Source of the DNA: Cucumis sativus
Lineage: Eukaryota; Streptophyta; Magnoliopsida; Cucurbitales; Cucurbitaceae
NCBI RefSeq assembly: GCF_000004075.3
Contig: NW_022279559.1
Span: forward strand, 346,026 to 410,025
Length of the DNA stretch: 64,000 nt
Direction of reading: 5' to 3'
The notes beneath the pieces are model-generated. The model was not told the DNA's origin. It did no database searches and was given only the letters and a program-made list of their open reading frames with translations. Each line of letters begins with the position of its first letter. The stretch's first letter is position 1. The position numbers and the translations under genes are program-made. Of this stretch, positions 47,640-59,890 are shown in pieces.

Positions 47640-48950
47640 GACCTTTAAAAATTGCCTCCAATCTAACAAAGTATAATCTAAAAACTAATTACTGATTGGT
47701 GTACGTTGAATTACCTTTTTAGGGCTCTTAAATTATTGATTTCGTGGAAAAATATTAGAATTAGGAAAAACTATATGATTTGTGATTTTATTTCAAAATT
47801 TCTTCTTTTATCATAATTTTCTACTCATACTTGAAAAAAAGAATTAAAAATTTATGAAAAACCAAAAATATATGTGGTCAATTTATACATATTAAAATTA
47901 AATAAATATTTTTAAGAATTTAATAACAATAATAAGCAAGACTTTCTTGGCATCCCCTCGAATAGTCATCAATCCATGAGCACTCTCGACAATCACTTTT
48001 AACCCAAATAACTCCTTTTCACTAGAGCCCATCCCCTATTTGATTAGCTCAACCAGGATCACAATTGACTACGTCATCCAGACGCACTACACAACTAAAT
48101 GTAAGAGGCGTGGCTCTCATACCCTTTGCTAGGGACAACAAACTCTCAAATATATCTCCACAATGGTCACTTTGGGTATAACCCTTATGACATTGTTTCT
48201 TGTTTCACTCAAAATATCTTTTATACCTCTTGAGAGATTATTGTCCTCGCTTGTGTACCATATATCTTTTCCCTTCCTAAGTAGAACTTTGGTGGCAATC
48301 TAACACAAACCAGCTGAATGACTTTATCAATCTAACCAACTTTAAAAACTAAGCTAGAAAAGAGGGCTCTGATGGTTGATGGTTGATGGTTGAAGAATAG
48401 TACTCAAAAAAAAAAAAAAAAAAAAAAAACACAAATTTTCGTGGTCATCAAAATACCACAAGGAGGAAGGCGCTTGAAATTCATTAGTTTGTTCACACTT
48501 CTCCCAAATGTTCTTAAGTTGACCTTCAGGTTGAACTTCGAGATTGATGAATATAAATGACTTTCTCATACATTTAAAATTTATCACTCAAAACAGGATA
48601 AAATAAAATAAAAGTCATGTTAAGTTGAATTTTTTGCATTCGATATTCAAACATCACAATATCCTTATAATCTTTAGAAGACTAAAATGGAAACTAAAAA
48701 AAAAATTCAGACTTCGTAAATAAATTAATTACCATTTCTTTTATTTCCACATTCCAATTTTCTATAAAATCTCTGCCACTTAGCTCTGCAACGAAAACCA
48801 AATCACCCTAGAAAATGAGAAAAACAAAAAAACAAAAGAGAGAAGTAGCTAATTAAAATCAATAAGCAAATGAGTAATCAACAAAACCCAGAAGAGAAAC
48901 GAGATTAAATCGAAAAGGGTACTGAAAGATTAAAGAAGAACCAAAATAAG
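47640..48950. other. Leader intron or upstream region of kinase A with a repeat remnant
   Basis: Between the 5'-leader exon near 48955 and the start codon. The part at about 47940-48320, read on the minus strand (ACACAAGCGAGGACAATAAT ...), looks like a decayed dispersed repeat, and a poly(A) run lies at 48406-48430. No gene supported. Confidence 0.4.
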
Positions 48951-48954
48951 TACC

Positions 48955-49185
48955 TGGGAATAGGAGAAGTAGATTTGGGGCAGAGTAAAGAGAAAGATTA
49001 TCCTCAAGATTCTTAAACCTGAAAGAAAAAAAAAAAAAAGAGAGAGTAATAAGAAAGAGGAAGAAGGGCGGTGATGGGTTAAGAAATACGAAGCTCAGAG
49101 AAGAAGAATTGTAGAGAGTGGTGGTGGTGCCTGAAGAGGAACTGCATCACATTCAGCAAATCATCCTTCCGCCACTAGCAAGAGC
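48955..49185 (-). other. 5'-leader exon(s) and start region of kinase A
   Basis: A donor-like CCCAG|GTACTT near 48954 and an AG before GTTTAAGAATCTTGAGG near 49014 bound a short leader exon. Further upstream, CTAGTGGCGGAAGGATGATT near 49165 matches the same position in kinase B (ATGGCGGAAGAAGATTTTCT near 59865). The leader and promoter were therefore duplicated along with the gene. Confidence 0.5.
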
Positions 49186-49259
49186 TTGCTTATATTCATT
49201 GTCTTCCATTGTTATTGGCTTGGAGCTGGAAAACAAAACCTTTAAAATACAATATAAAT

Positions 49260-52200
49260 TCACTAACTATTTACGCTTATAAAAATAAAATGTAAAAGAA
49301 TTCTTTTATTCTTTTATTCTTTTTTAGATCGTTCTTCTTTTCTATTTTTCAAAAAAACTCATTTGTTATTTCATTTCTCAATTTTTTTAAATTAAAAATT
49401 ACTTTTAGTATCTAAACTTCAATTTATTTGTAACTTGTATTTATAATTTTATAACAATTTAATCTTTAAATCTTTCATTTTCGAATTCATACGGATCAAT
49501 TTAAAATCAATAAACTAACCGAAACTTAATATCTTTTACAAAATACATAGTCTAGAAATAACATCTAGTTTTAATATTTTCTACGTACTAAATTGTTATA
49601 AATTTGAAAGTACCAAGACTAAATTGTTACGTATTAAAATATATGAACTAAATTGTTACCAAATTGAAAGCAAGTAACAAAATTCTAAGTTTATGAAACA
49701 AATTGCTACTTTAATTGATAGTATATATTTTAACCAATTATACCATCCTACTTGAGTTTGGTGATTAACATATTGTTATATAGACCCAAATATCGATTAT
49801 ATATTAATAAATTTTAAATTTCCTCGATGTTTATGAACATTTCACCGATACTTAACATATATGTTTCTAATATTTAATCAACGTTTACAACTTTGTGCTA
49901 ATATAAAATGCACTTTCAATTCAGTTAAGCATTATTTAGAGAATGTTTCTCTTTTAAATCTTTCTACATCAATTGCACTAATAATAAACAACAAATATAT
50001 ATCTATATTGATTTCTCTTTGTAAACTAAGCTTAGTGGTATCGGCATGACATCTATCTCGAGAGGTTGAAGGTTCATTCCTACATTTTGGAGTCGTGTGT
50101 ACTAAATATGTGGGATGATGAGTTTTGTCATTTACCATTGATCTTCGATAACTACTTTTTAAATTTAACTTTTTTTTTCTTTTATTTTTTATACAAAAAC
50201 ATTTTGAATATAATATTTATCCATTATTAACGTCATTCACAAACATCAATCATTGCTCTCAAGACTAAACTAAAAGTACAATAATTTTTTAATTATGAGA
50301 TATCATTAGAAACCTTTCAAAGTAACTATAATGTAAATGAACTAAAACATTAATTAATAATTATATCTTTTTTCTCACTCCTTTTTCCCATTAATTTTTC
50401 AAAATAATATATATACATAAAAATGATCAAAAATGGAAAATTTGACAACAAAATTTCGTAATATTCTATTAATACAGACTTTTGATAGGTCTTTCTATAT
50501 ATCAGTTTTTATCAGTATAAAATCTTAAATTTTCTAAATATTTTAATTTATCTTACTATAAAAAACTAAAAATCATCTCTATAAACGAAAATAAAATCCG
50601 ATAAAATATTTTTGTGGGGATATGTATTTTTATATCCATTCAAATACAATATTTGTTAGAGTAAATTTGAATTTAAAAACCCTCTAACTAGCATGTTTAG
50701 ATTTGATGGTGATAAAAAGTATATTCAAAAGTGTGAAATTAAATATAAAAGTGATTTTGGTGAGAAGCCAAAAGGAAATATGAATGTAAATATGTGTATT
50801 ACAAATTTACAATATGAGTTCATCTCATAGTGGTGGTTAGATCCAGATGGCATGTGGACATACACTTGTGGGTTGTTCACTAATTTATTCATTTTTACCC
50901 TTTTTGGTGTTTCCTTTTCATATGTGTTTTGTTCTTATTCAAATTCTTTTGACTAATTAATTATTGTTCTTGAAATTTTATTTTAAATGATAAAATTTTG
51001 TTTAAAAAAAAGTAAAACATTTAGTTCAACTTTTACTGAATTTTTATTTTATTAAAAATTAGTAAGAATTTTCATTAAATCATTAGTTTTATTAAAACAA
51101 AGCTTAAGTAAAAAATAAACTATTACATAATTTAATGATGACTTTGTCAAAACTTATACCTTTCAACCAAAAACAAAAAAGAAAAAAAAAGAGTTATAAT
51201 GTAGTTTTTACCTAAAATTTTATTAATTAGGTTAATAAATGTACAAAAGTGTTGTTATCATGTGATAACTTTGGTCCTATCCAAATATCTTTCACCCAAG
51301 ATGGTTCTATAGTGGATTTTCAAGCTATGATACATATACAAAAAGATGAAATTTTAGATTTATCGTCCCATTTGGAGGTTGGGTCGGATTATTTGAAGAT
51401 CATAGGATTCTTTCACAATGATTGTTTAGATTCATCTAATGCTTTGGATGTTATTGATGATAAATTTTTTCATACCCTTCAAGTGAATGTTTTGGAGTTT
51501 GTAGCATAGCCTATTATAGGGTTCTCCATGTCCTTGTGACGAAGAAGGCTAGTTTTCTTTTTGTATATTCTCTCCTTCTCCATTGTATGGTATGAAGAGT
51601 TATTTGAAGCGGTAAGCTTTTAAATAAAGTTATCCGTTTTTATTTGAGGATCTTCTCAGTATCTAGTTCATCATTTTCAACATTACTTTAGACCATAAAT
51701 TACATACGATAATTAAAAAGATTGTTGGTTTTGGTAAGCGTGTTTTTGAGTGTGTTTAAATCAACATATTTGATTATTTAAACTGACATCAATGATTGCT
51801 TGTACTGTTTAAGTTAGAGCACAAACACACTTTGCTTTCATGAAGGAAAAAACTTGACTTCTATTAGGTCTTCTAGGAACGTTAATGTGACTTCATTGTT
51901 ATTGATTGATTTGATCTAATTTCCATGCTTTACATATTACAATTATGATTTCGGTTATTTACATTACTTTTCACAAAATTGTATTTTTAATCTAAAAACT
52001 TGGGCTGTCGATTTAAATTTTGAATTTTCGAAACTAACCCTTAACCTCTCCGATGAATATAAAATTTAAAATCATATCTAAAAGAACTACTACTTACTAA
52101 AATTTAGAGCTTGTTAAAAACTATTAGATACAAAATTGAAGTGGAGAGACTTCTTACATAGATACAAAAGTGAAAATGTTAGAAATCTATTGACCCATAT

Positions 52201-52971
52201 TAAAAGTTTAAAACTAACCACAAGCTCAAGGTTGACAAACTAAAACTTACAATAATTCTTAATTGTATTTACATTTCATTTTCATATTGATATATAATTC
52301 TAGATAAAGGGGTGAAAATGTGAGTTCCCTAAGTTAAAATTAATCCGTTAAAATATTAATAAATCATATATAAACAACTCAATACCAATAAGCAATTCTT
52401 ACGTGGAAAGAAATTATACTAACTATTTAAGAAAATTTTAACGTTAATAGACGAACATACTTCTAATCAGTTTTCAATATTTTGATTTAGAAAACACTCC
52501 TACATTAGCAAACAACAAACCAAAAAATTCAATAAATGCAAAAAAAAATTTTATATGTTAAATTCTATCGAATATCAAACGCGTCTAAACGAATCTAATT
52601 ATCAAAGTTGAACTACCATATTTAGGATTTAACTATATGGAAGTAAACAATATATTTAAAATCCAAAAAGGGGGGGAAAATTGATCAATATAACACGAGA
52701 AATGTTAAGCCAAATATGAATATGATGACTTTGTAGAATTGGCTGTATTACAATGTTCAGCCACAACAAATGTTAAATTGGGGGAAAACAGGATTACAAA
52801 AAGAAAGCAAAAGCCAACGGAAATTTACAAACTGGGAGATGAAAAGGCAAGGCTTTCGGGAACATTTGGAACCAATAAAACTTACCTAACTACAATAACT
52901 GCCATGTCCATATGGTTTCATAGCCAAGAGAGATGAAAAGGTGGGAGAGATTTGGAGGTAAATTTGGTACC
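49260..52971. other. Spacer between the tandem kinases
   Basis: AT-rich. A short open frame at about 51249-51509 (GSDYLKIIGFFHNDCLDSS ... VNVLEFVA) has no ATG at its left end and no recognisable family; it is followed by an AATAAA-like signal near 51620 and may be a decayed gene end. A tRNA-like fragment lies at 50030-50110. Confidence 0.4.
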
Positions 52972-55900
52972 TCATCTTCCACCAGATAATTGGATTGCAT
53001 CCTGTCTATGTATTGAATCTTCTCCCCATTCGAATCTTCTCTGCAATCTTTCGTATTCTTGTCTGCGAGTCACCTCCAAATGCTGCCATTCTTCCCACCT
53101 CTCTGCTAATCCCTCTCCTTCGAGCATCCGAACGACTTGTGACATTGCTGGACGGTCGTCCGAGCATGGCTGTGTGCACAGCAATGCCACTTGAATCATC
53201 ATCTCTACCTCTTGAATGTTGTAGTTATTTAGATTACGATCGACAATGGCATCGAGTCGTTTCTCCCTTTCTAGTTTCTTAACCTTCATAGCCAAGTGAA
53301 ATTGGGAATTAGCTAAGGAATAACAAATGAGGCAAAAATTAGGAGAATTCAGACTTGGTAGTTTATTTTGTTTGTGCTTCTAATCCATAATAATGGCACG
53401 TTAATATTTGGCCTTCCAACCCCTTCCATTACAATAGTTGAAGTTCCTCATTATGATACTCAGACTTAGCGACACTCAAACTATAGTATAATCATGATCT
53501 TTCCTTATTTATTATTTAAACTAAAATAATCTGTACTTTAAAACAAACTATTATAACCTATACCAAAATAGTTTACACTCCAAACACAAATTATTGTAAT
53601 AACCAACTCAGCATCCCAAACAAACCCTTAAAGATATTGATTTGACGAGATTTACTTACATGGTCGAGTAGTAAAACATCGTCCTCTTCTTCTAAGCGTG
53701 AGAAGTCAATTGCACGTTGCCCTGTAACAAGTTCTAAAAGCATGATACCATAACCAAAAACATCAGTCCTTTCGGATGACTTTCCAGTAGATAAGTACTC
53801 CGGTGCTATGTGACCCATTGTCCCTCGAATTTGAGTAGTGACATTAGTCTTCCTAACATCAACCAACTTTGCTAAGCCAAAATCGCCAACAACTGCTTCA
53901 AAATCTTCATCAAGCAATACATTAGCTGCCTTAACATCTCGATGAATAATCTTTGGGTTGCAATGTTCATGAAGATACTCTAAACCACGAGCTGTGCCCA
54001 ATGCCACCCGTTTTCGAGTAGGCCAATCTAGAACAGCTTCTCCGGGCTTTAGTTCTGCATTGAAAATACCGGAGAAATCAGAGGAAAAACAGCAAAGTAT
54101 TTAACAGTTTCGTTGCCTAGGTTACACCTTCGGAATACCCTTGAAGGGAATTTTTCTCTACTTCCCTTAATCTTCACTTTACACCACCCGACTTTCCTTT
54201 CGTCATAAGGCGTGGAATTAGAATAGCATTTGACTAAACGAAAGCAGGATAGAATGATGGACACAATTGAAAGTACAAAGGAACAACAAAAACGACCTTC
54301 ACTTAGAAAAATCAAACCTAATGCATAATTATAAATAGACTTAACCACATAAGGATACACCGAAGTTGAAAGTTTGCATAGCATCCAACAAGTGAAAACA
54401 AATATCTAACTGAAGAGCAAATGACAGTATAAGAATCTGAACACATGACATCTTACTCTATTACTATGTTAAATTACCAATCAACTTAAAAACTTTAACT
54501 GATGAATTAAGATAAATCTAATTATATTAATACTTTAGCACAGATTACTAGCATGCTACAAATCCAACATGAACTTAAATGTTAGTAGACAAAAGGATCT
54601 TAAATGTGTGAGTGGGCCTGCATCTACTATTTACTTATGTATCAGTATCATGCACGTTTTTTCATGATCATATTCCAAAAACGTGCTCTAAACAACATTA
54701 TGTAATACGTAAACAACGAAATGATTTTCTCAAATAGCATTATTTATTTTATGTAAACATATTGTCAAGAGCAATTATTGCAAATGTAATATAGACAATA
54801 ACGAAAACACCTTATACCTCGAAGACGGTAGGCAACACTCAAGTTCTGCATAAAGGGATACACCAATAGGCGTTCTGTCTGAGTTGTGCAGAATCCAATG
54901 AGACGCAACAGATTTCTATGGACAGCTACACTAATCATCTCAACTTCACGCTGAAACGCTGCATCTCCCCTGGACTCTCATAATCAGTCAACCGTTTCAC
55001 CGCAACTTTGGTGCCATCTGCAAGCACCCCTTTGTACACCTTTCCAAAGCCTCCTTGTCCTAAAACATTTTTTTCACTGAAGTTTTCTGTAGCTAGCTGT
55101 AGTTCCCTCCAGGCAAATCTTTTCAACTGACCAAATGCAATTCTTCGATCAACTTCACCTAATTGGAAAATTCAAGGGAAACACAACACTGGATATAAGT
55201 ATAAACAAAAATTCCAGTTCATTACAGGAGTATTTTTACCATTTTTGTGTGTGCAAACTGGAAGATGCTTCAAAAGTCCGTATGCAATGATAAAGAAGCA
55301 TTCGTAGAGCTCATGTCATTTGAGCTGTAATTTTAATTTTGTTGGCAATCTAAGTACACTTAGTTTCAATATAATGATACTTCATTTATCATGTGATTAA
55401 GTACAGGTTAATTTATCATGTAAATTAATTGTAATTAAATACCAACATGGACATAGCTCAAAAAATATATAAATATCATATGAATGTCACGTAAATTAAT
55501 TGGAAAGTTTTGTTGGCATGTAACCTCGAGTAAAAAAAATGGAATTTATTTTGTATGTAATTGTAATATATAAATATCATATACCAATTATTAATGAATC
55601 GATCCATTAGTTAATTTTCAACTACTTCAAAATATATAAAAAAATAGAAACCAAGAGAACTGATCAATGAAATATTCAAATACCCATATAAACATGGATC
55701 CCTGGTTGATATAATAATTCATGAGATTGTCTATGCTTCAAATTTCAAACAGAAACAACACAGTTGATTTTCTAGATACGTGCTTATTCCATGAAAATAC
55801 CACAAAATGTTTACAAAAGTTTGTGGCAAGAATACAACAGAAAATCATACTTTAAATTGATATGATATACTTGCAAGCTAGCCTTCACTAGAAATGTTTG

Positions 55901-58661
55901 GAAAATCCGTATAAATAAATTAGTCACAACAGTTTACCTGCAACGTCTACAAACACTTCGCGCTTGTAGCTTTTATATCTACCCTTGGACAAGAAAAATA
56001 ATACTCCGACCAAAAGAAGAGCAACGGTGAACCCAGCAATTATTCCAACTATGAGGCCCACCTTGGGTTTATTTGAAGAACCTGACAAGAAGAGAAACTT
56101 TCACATTTTGATTACGCTTCTAGTCATAGGGTGACTGTGTAATAAAAATATAGAAAAGCATTTTTCTAAGCCCAAGGTAAATGTGATCCAATAACCTGAG
56201 TTTGTACTGTCTGAAGCACAGGCGTGAAGAGACTTTCCACCACAATTTAACTTGTTTGCAGAAAAGCTGTTACAAACAAAACAATTGAACATCCTATGAG
56301 AAAATAGTATGAGCAACCTAAGGAACTAATCATCAATTTTTCCCTGACCAAGCTAATCGACCAGAAAAAGGCAGTGGAACCATTTTTGGGGCAAACAGTC
56401 AAGCTTTCATAGAGAATGAAATATTACAATGAGAATAATGAAAAGAGGAATCCAACTAAAGAATAATTATACCATCCTTGACATTGACTTCAAAGCAACT
56501 TTTGAATGTTCAATTTAGCAATGCTAGTCTACAGGCTTCTTACTCTCAATTCTATAAAATTACCCATCAACAGCAGAAATGACATGATGCAAAATTAAAC
56601 AAAAAGGGACCAACACAAGCTAGGGCTAATTAGTGGGTTTGTGTGCACAGTGTTTAGGTATCTACCTTGGTAATATTCAAAAGTTCTACGTACTTGAATT
56701 TTGGAACTTGAAATAACTGCTGCGGAATTGGACCACTCAGATCATTCGAATCAAGCAGACTGTAGGAGAATCACAATCAAGAAATCAAGAAATGAAATAC
56801 ACTTCGTCAACAGAAACTGAAGATTTACAGTTAGCCCCAGATCAGTGGAAAACTTACAGATTAATCAAGCTAGGAAGGGTTGAAAGTGAGTCGGGAATAG
56901 TCCCCGTTAGACGATTTTGACTCAGAGTTCTGCTTGAAAAATAATAATGACTCATTATCTCAAGAATAAACCGTAATCATTATAGACACTCGTGAAATAT
57001 CTTCAAATTTTGACATCATTGCGAATTACTTACAAGAACTGTAGTTTCTTAAGATTACCCAGGGATGATGGTATTTGGCCAGTTAGGCTGTTATTTCCCA
57101 AATCCAAACTAACCAAATTTGTCAGGTTTCCAAAATCCTTTGGTATCTCCCCACTTATGTAATTTCCCTGCAAAATGCTGTTGCAGACGAATCTATATTA
57201 ATGAAGATGCTTGGTTGTTCATCGCTAATAAGCAGATTTTCTTCAAACACCAGTTTAGAGAAACAAATTTAATAGGAAAAAAAAAATCATAATATGCTTT
57301 TCACAAGTCACGACTAATTTCTAACCCTTTCCTGAAACTACAAACATAAAAGAAACTTTCCAACCACGTGATGCCAGCAATTATACCATATAGACAGTAA
57401 AATATTAGGCTTGGTGAATTTCATAACCTTCAATATTAAGAATACACTTCAGCAGTCGTTAACTTTTACTGCTTTAATGGTAATAGTATGATGCTTTGGT
57501 TTTATTTACCAACAGCTCCCAAACTCTCTCAAGACCAAAAAGAATGTTCCAATTATGAAATTTTAACACTACAAATACGTGCAATACAAAATTCTGTTTC
57601 TCGAACAAAAAGAAGTTTCTATCAACCTTAAGCAAGTCTAAGCACCTGGTTTGAAGAATTAGGACTTACTCACGGAAAATATATGACAAAGAAAGTACAA
57701 ATCAAGATAAAATCCAGAAATGTATAATCAAACTTTCAGCTAAAATCTAGCAACATGAAGTATTCAGGGCTGTAAGTTTTATATATACAAACACACTACT
57801 CACAGAGTTGAAAGTGATTTTATACTTCCAATTCGCGGAGACAAGGTTCCAGTAAATCCCATTGTGGACAAGGATCTGAGAAGTTAGACACAATATAAGT
57901 AAAAACCAGACTTAGAAACTTTATAATGGCAAGTAAAAGTAGAATACAACAACATCGAAGAGAAAACTATGGAAAAGAGTACATTTAAGTCTATCTTACA
58001 CAGAGATCACACTGTTTCCCCTACATATAACATTGGACCAAGTACATGGATTGACTTGATTTGGGTTCCAATCTGTGAGCTGATTTGCTGTTGCATTCAA
58101 TGTAGTCCTCAATGCATAGAGTGCATCACCTGGAGGAGAGCAGAACAACATTCATCAATCAGTCAAACAAGTCGAGTATATCAGTACAATAGCAAGTAGA
58201 AGAAAATGAGTCTGTTGCTTTCAAAACAACGTCGGAGAAAAAAAATAAAAAGATACATTTCACTTGTCAGCTCTAAGTGATACATGTATACAGTTGCGAA
58301 AAGTAAACTTCAATTACACATAAGCATGTCATGTGCATTTAACTTGAATATGCAATATTTGTCCAAGCCAATCAAGAAGAAGAAATCAATTTTTAATCTC
58401 TATCTTATTTGTTCCACTCTAGAACAATGTACAAACATCGCAAGGATTAACGAGATGGGCAACTTTTAATTCCACATCACAGACCAAACGCTTAAGCTAC
58501 AATTCTATGAGCAGCAGTATGACAAGAGACGTCTCAATTTTAAAACACCATCTAGAGATGCAATCCATACCTTGAAAATCAGAAAGGGCAAGATAATTAT
58601 AGCAAGCCAGTACTAGAATTAGAAGATAGACTTCTCCCATCCTAACCAACATCATTTTCAT
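52972..58661 (-). CDS. LRR receptor-like kinase (At5g65240/At5g10290 type), paralogue B, one frame break in the kinase N-lobe
   Basis: Eleven exons: 58661-58571, 58129-58000, 57875-57804, 57177-57034, 56929-56858, 56759-56694, 56266-56196, 56081-55938, 55158-54818, 54054-53660 and 53283-52972. The layout matches paralogue A exon by exon, with eight of the eleven exons the same length. The signal peptide is [20 protein letters not shown]; LRRs, a transmembrane helix ([14 protein letters not shown]) and kinase motifs [37 protein letters not shown] and [10 protein letters not shown] follow. The C-tail DAIQLSGGR is intact. The frame breaks at the C run 54967-54970 (a four-base G run on the coding strand where A has five), so the reading after YESPG runs into a stop about 10 codons later. 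Exon 9 is 341 bases here and 342 in A. With the base restored the protein is 612 residues. As written, it would be a membrane-anchored LRR protein without most of its kinase. Confidence 0.92.
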
Positions 58662-59679
58662 TGGTCGGCGTTATGAAATCCATGCAAAAAGGATGAATAG
58701 AGCCATTGCTATGCTATATCTGCAAAGACAACCATCCATTGACAGTCAAATATATTGAAAGAGGCCCAATTGGTATAAATATGAGCTAGTTTGTGTCTAT
58801 AATTACAACAAAGCAAAAAAACAATGAAAGAGAATATCAAGTAGAAGCAAAAAGACTAACCAAATCCCAAAAAGAAACATCCCTGTAGTTATGATCACGA
58901 AGTAGTAACCAGAACGACAACCAAATAAGGAGAGCCTAAATTCATATATAAGAGCCACGAAGAATTACAATCACATTTCTCAAAATAGCACCTGATGGAA
59001 AAACATGAGACATTTTGGAAGTACATCGTGCTTTCATTTCAAAATTCATGCCACCCTAATTTTTTCTCATTCTTCAAAAAACAAAAGCTTAGTCAACAAT
59101 TAAAGAGTTTGATCGATATAATAAACATTTTAGTGAATTAAAAATCCAATATTTCAAAATATTTAAAATTATGTAATATTGTACCAGAAATATATAAAAT
59201 TCATGATAAAGTGAATCTTCTACTCTCAATATTTAAATTGCGACTTTCTAAAATTCGTTTAAGAAGTACCTTTCAAACTCTGAAACCAAATCTAGAAGAC
59301 TAAAATGAAACAAAACCAAACCAAACGCATTTTTTTTTTAATTCTGAAAACAAATTAAACGAAGTACTTCCGAAACTCCCAAACCAAATCCCAAAGACTA
59401 ATATGAAACCAAACGCATCCTTGGACTTCGAAATCAAATTATTTCCCACCGCCCAACTACTCATCAAACCAATCGACCAACTCTTATCTCTCAACAGTTC
59501 ACCACTTAGCTCTGCCACAAGCGAAATCACACTCAACGCAGCTTTATCCAAAAAGACACGAAAGAAACAAACAGCTCATCATAAAAAAATCAAACCACAG
59601 ATCAACAAACTCCAGAAGATAAAGAGGAAGAAAAAAGATATGAAAAGATGGTGAATAAGAGAAGATCCAAAACAAGTAC

Positions 59680-59890
59680 CTGTGAAGAGGGACAGAAGAA
59701 TAATCCTGAAGATTCGTGACCTATAATAATAAATCAACAGCGGAAGAACAGAAAAAAAAAAGCTAAAAAGAAGAGACAAGGAAAGAGAAAGAAGAAGAAG
59801 CTCAGAGAAGCAGAATATTAGGTGGAAACCAATTAGTTTGAGTGAAGCTACTGCACATTCAGAAAATCTTCTTCCGCCATTGCTAAAGCT
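59680..59890 (-). other. 5'-leader exon(s) and start region of kinase B
   Basis: TTCACAG|GTACTTG near 59680 is a donor equivalent to the one near 48954 in paralogue A, and the upstream ATGGCGGAAGAAGATTTTCT block near 59865 is shared. A TTC microsatellite at about 59889-59908 lies just beyond. Confidence 0.5.

Noticed and set aside
48354..48587. Minus-strand frame with LKNIWEKCEQTNEFQAPSSL, perhaps a retroelement fragment.
   Set aside because: It is too short, ends in a poly(A)-derived Phe run, and has no defining motif.
51249..51509. 86-codon plus-strand frame between the kinases.
   Set aside because: It begins at GTG without an ATG, has no recognised family and is isolated; noted only within the spacer entry.
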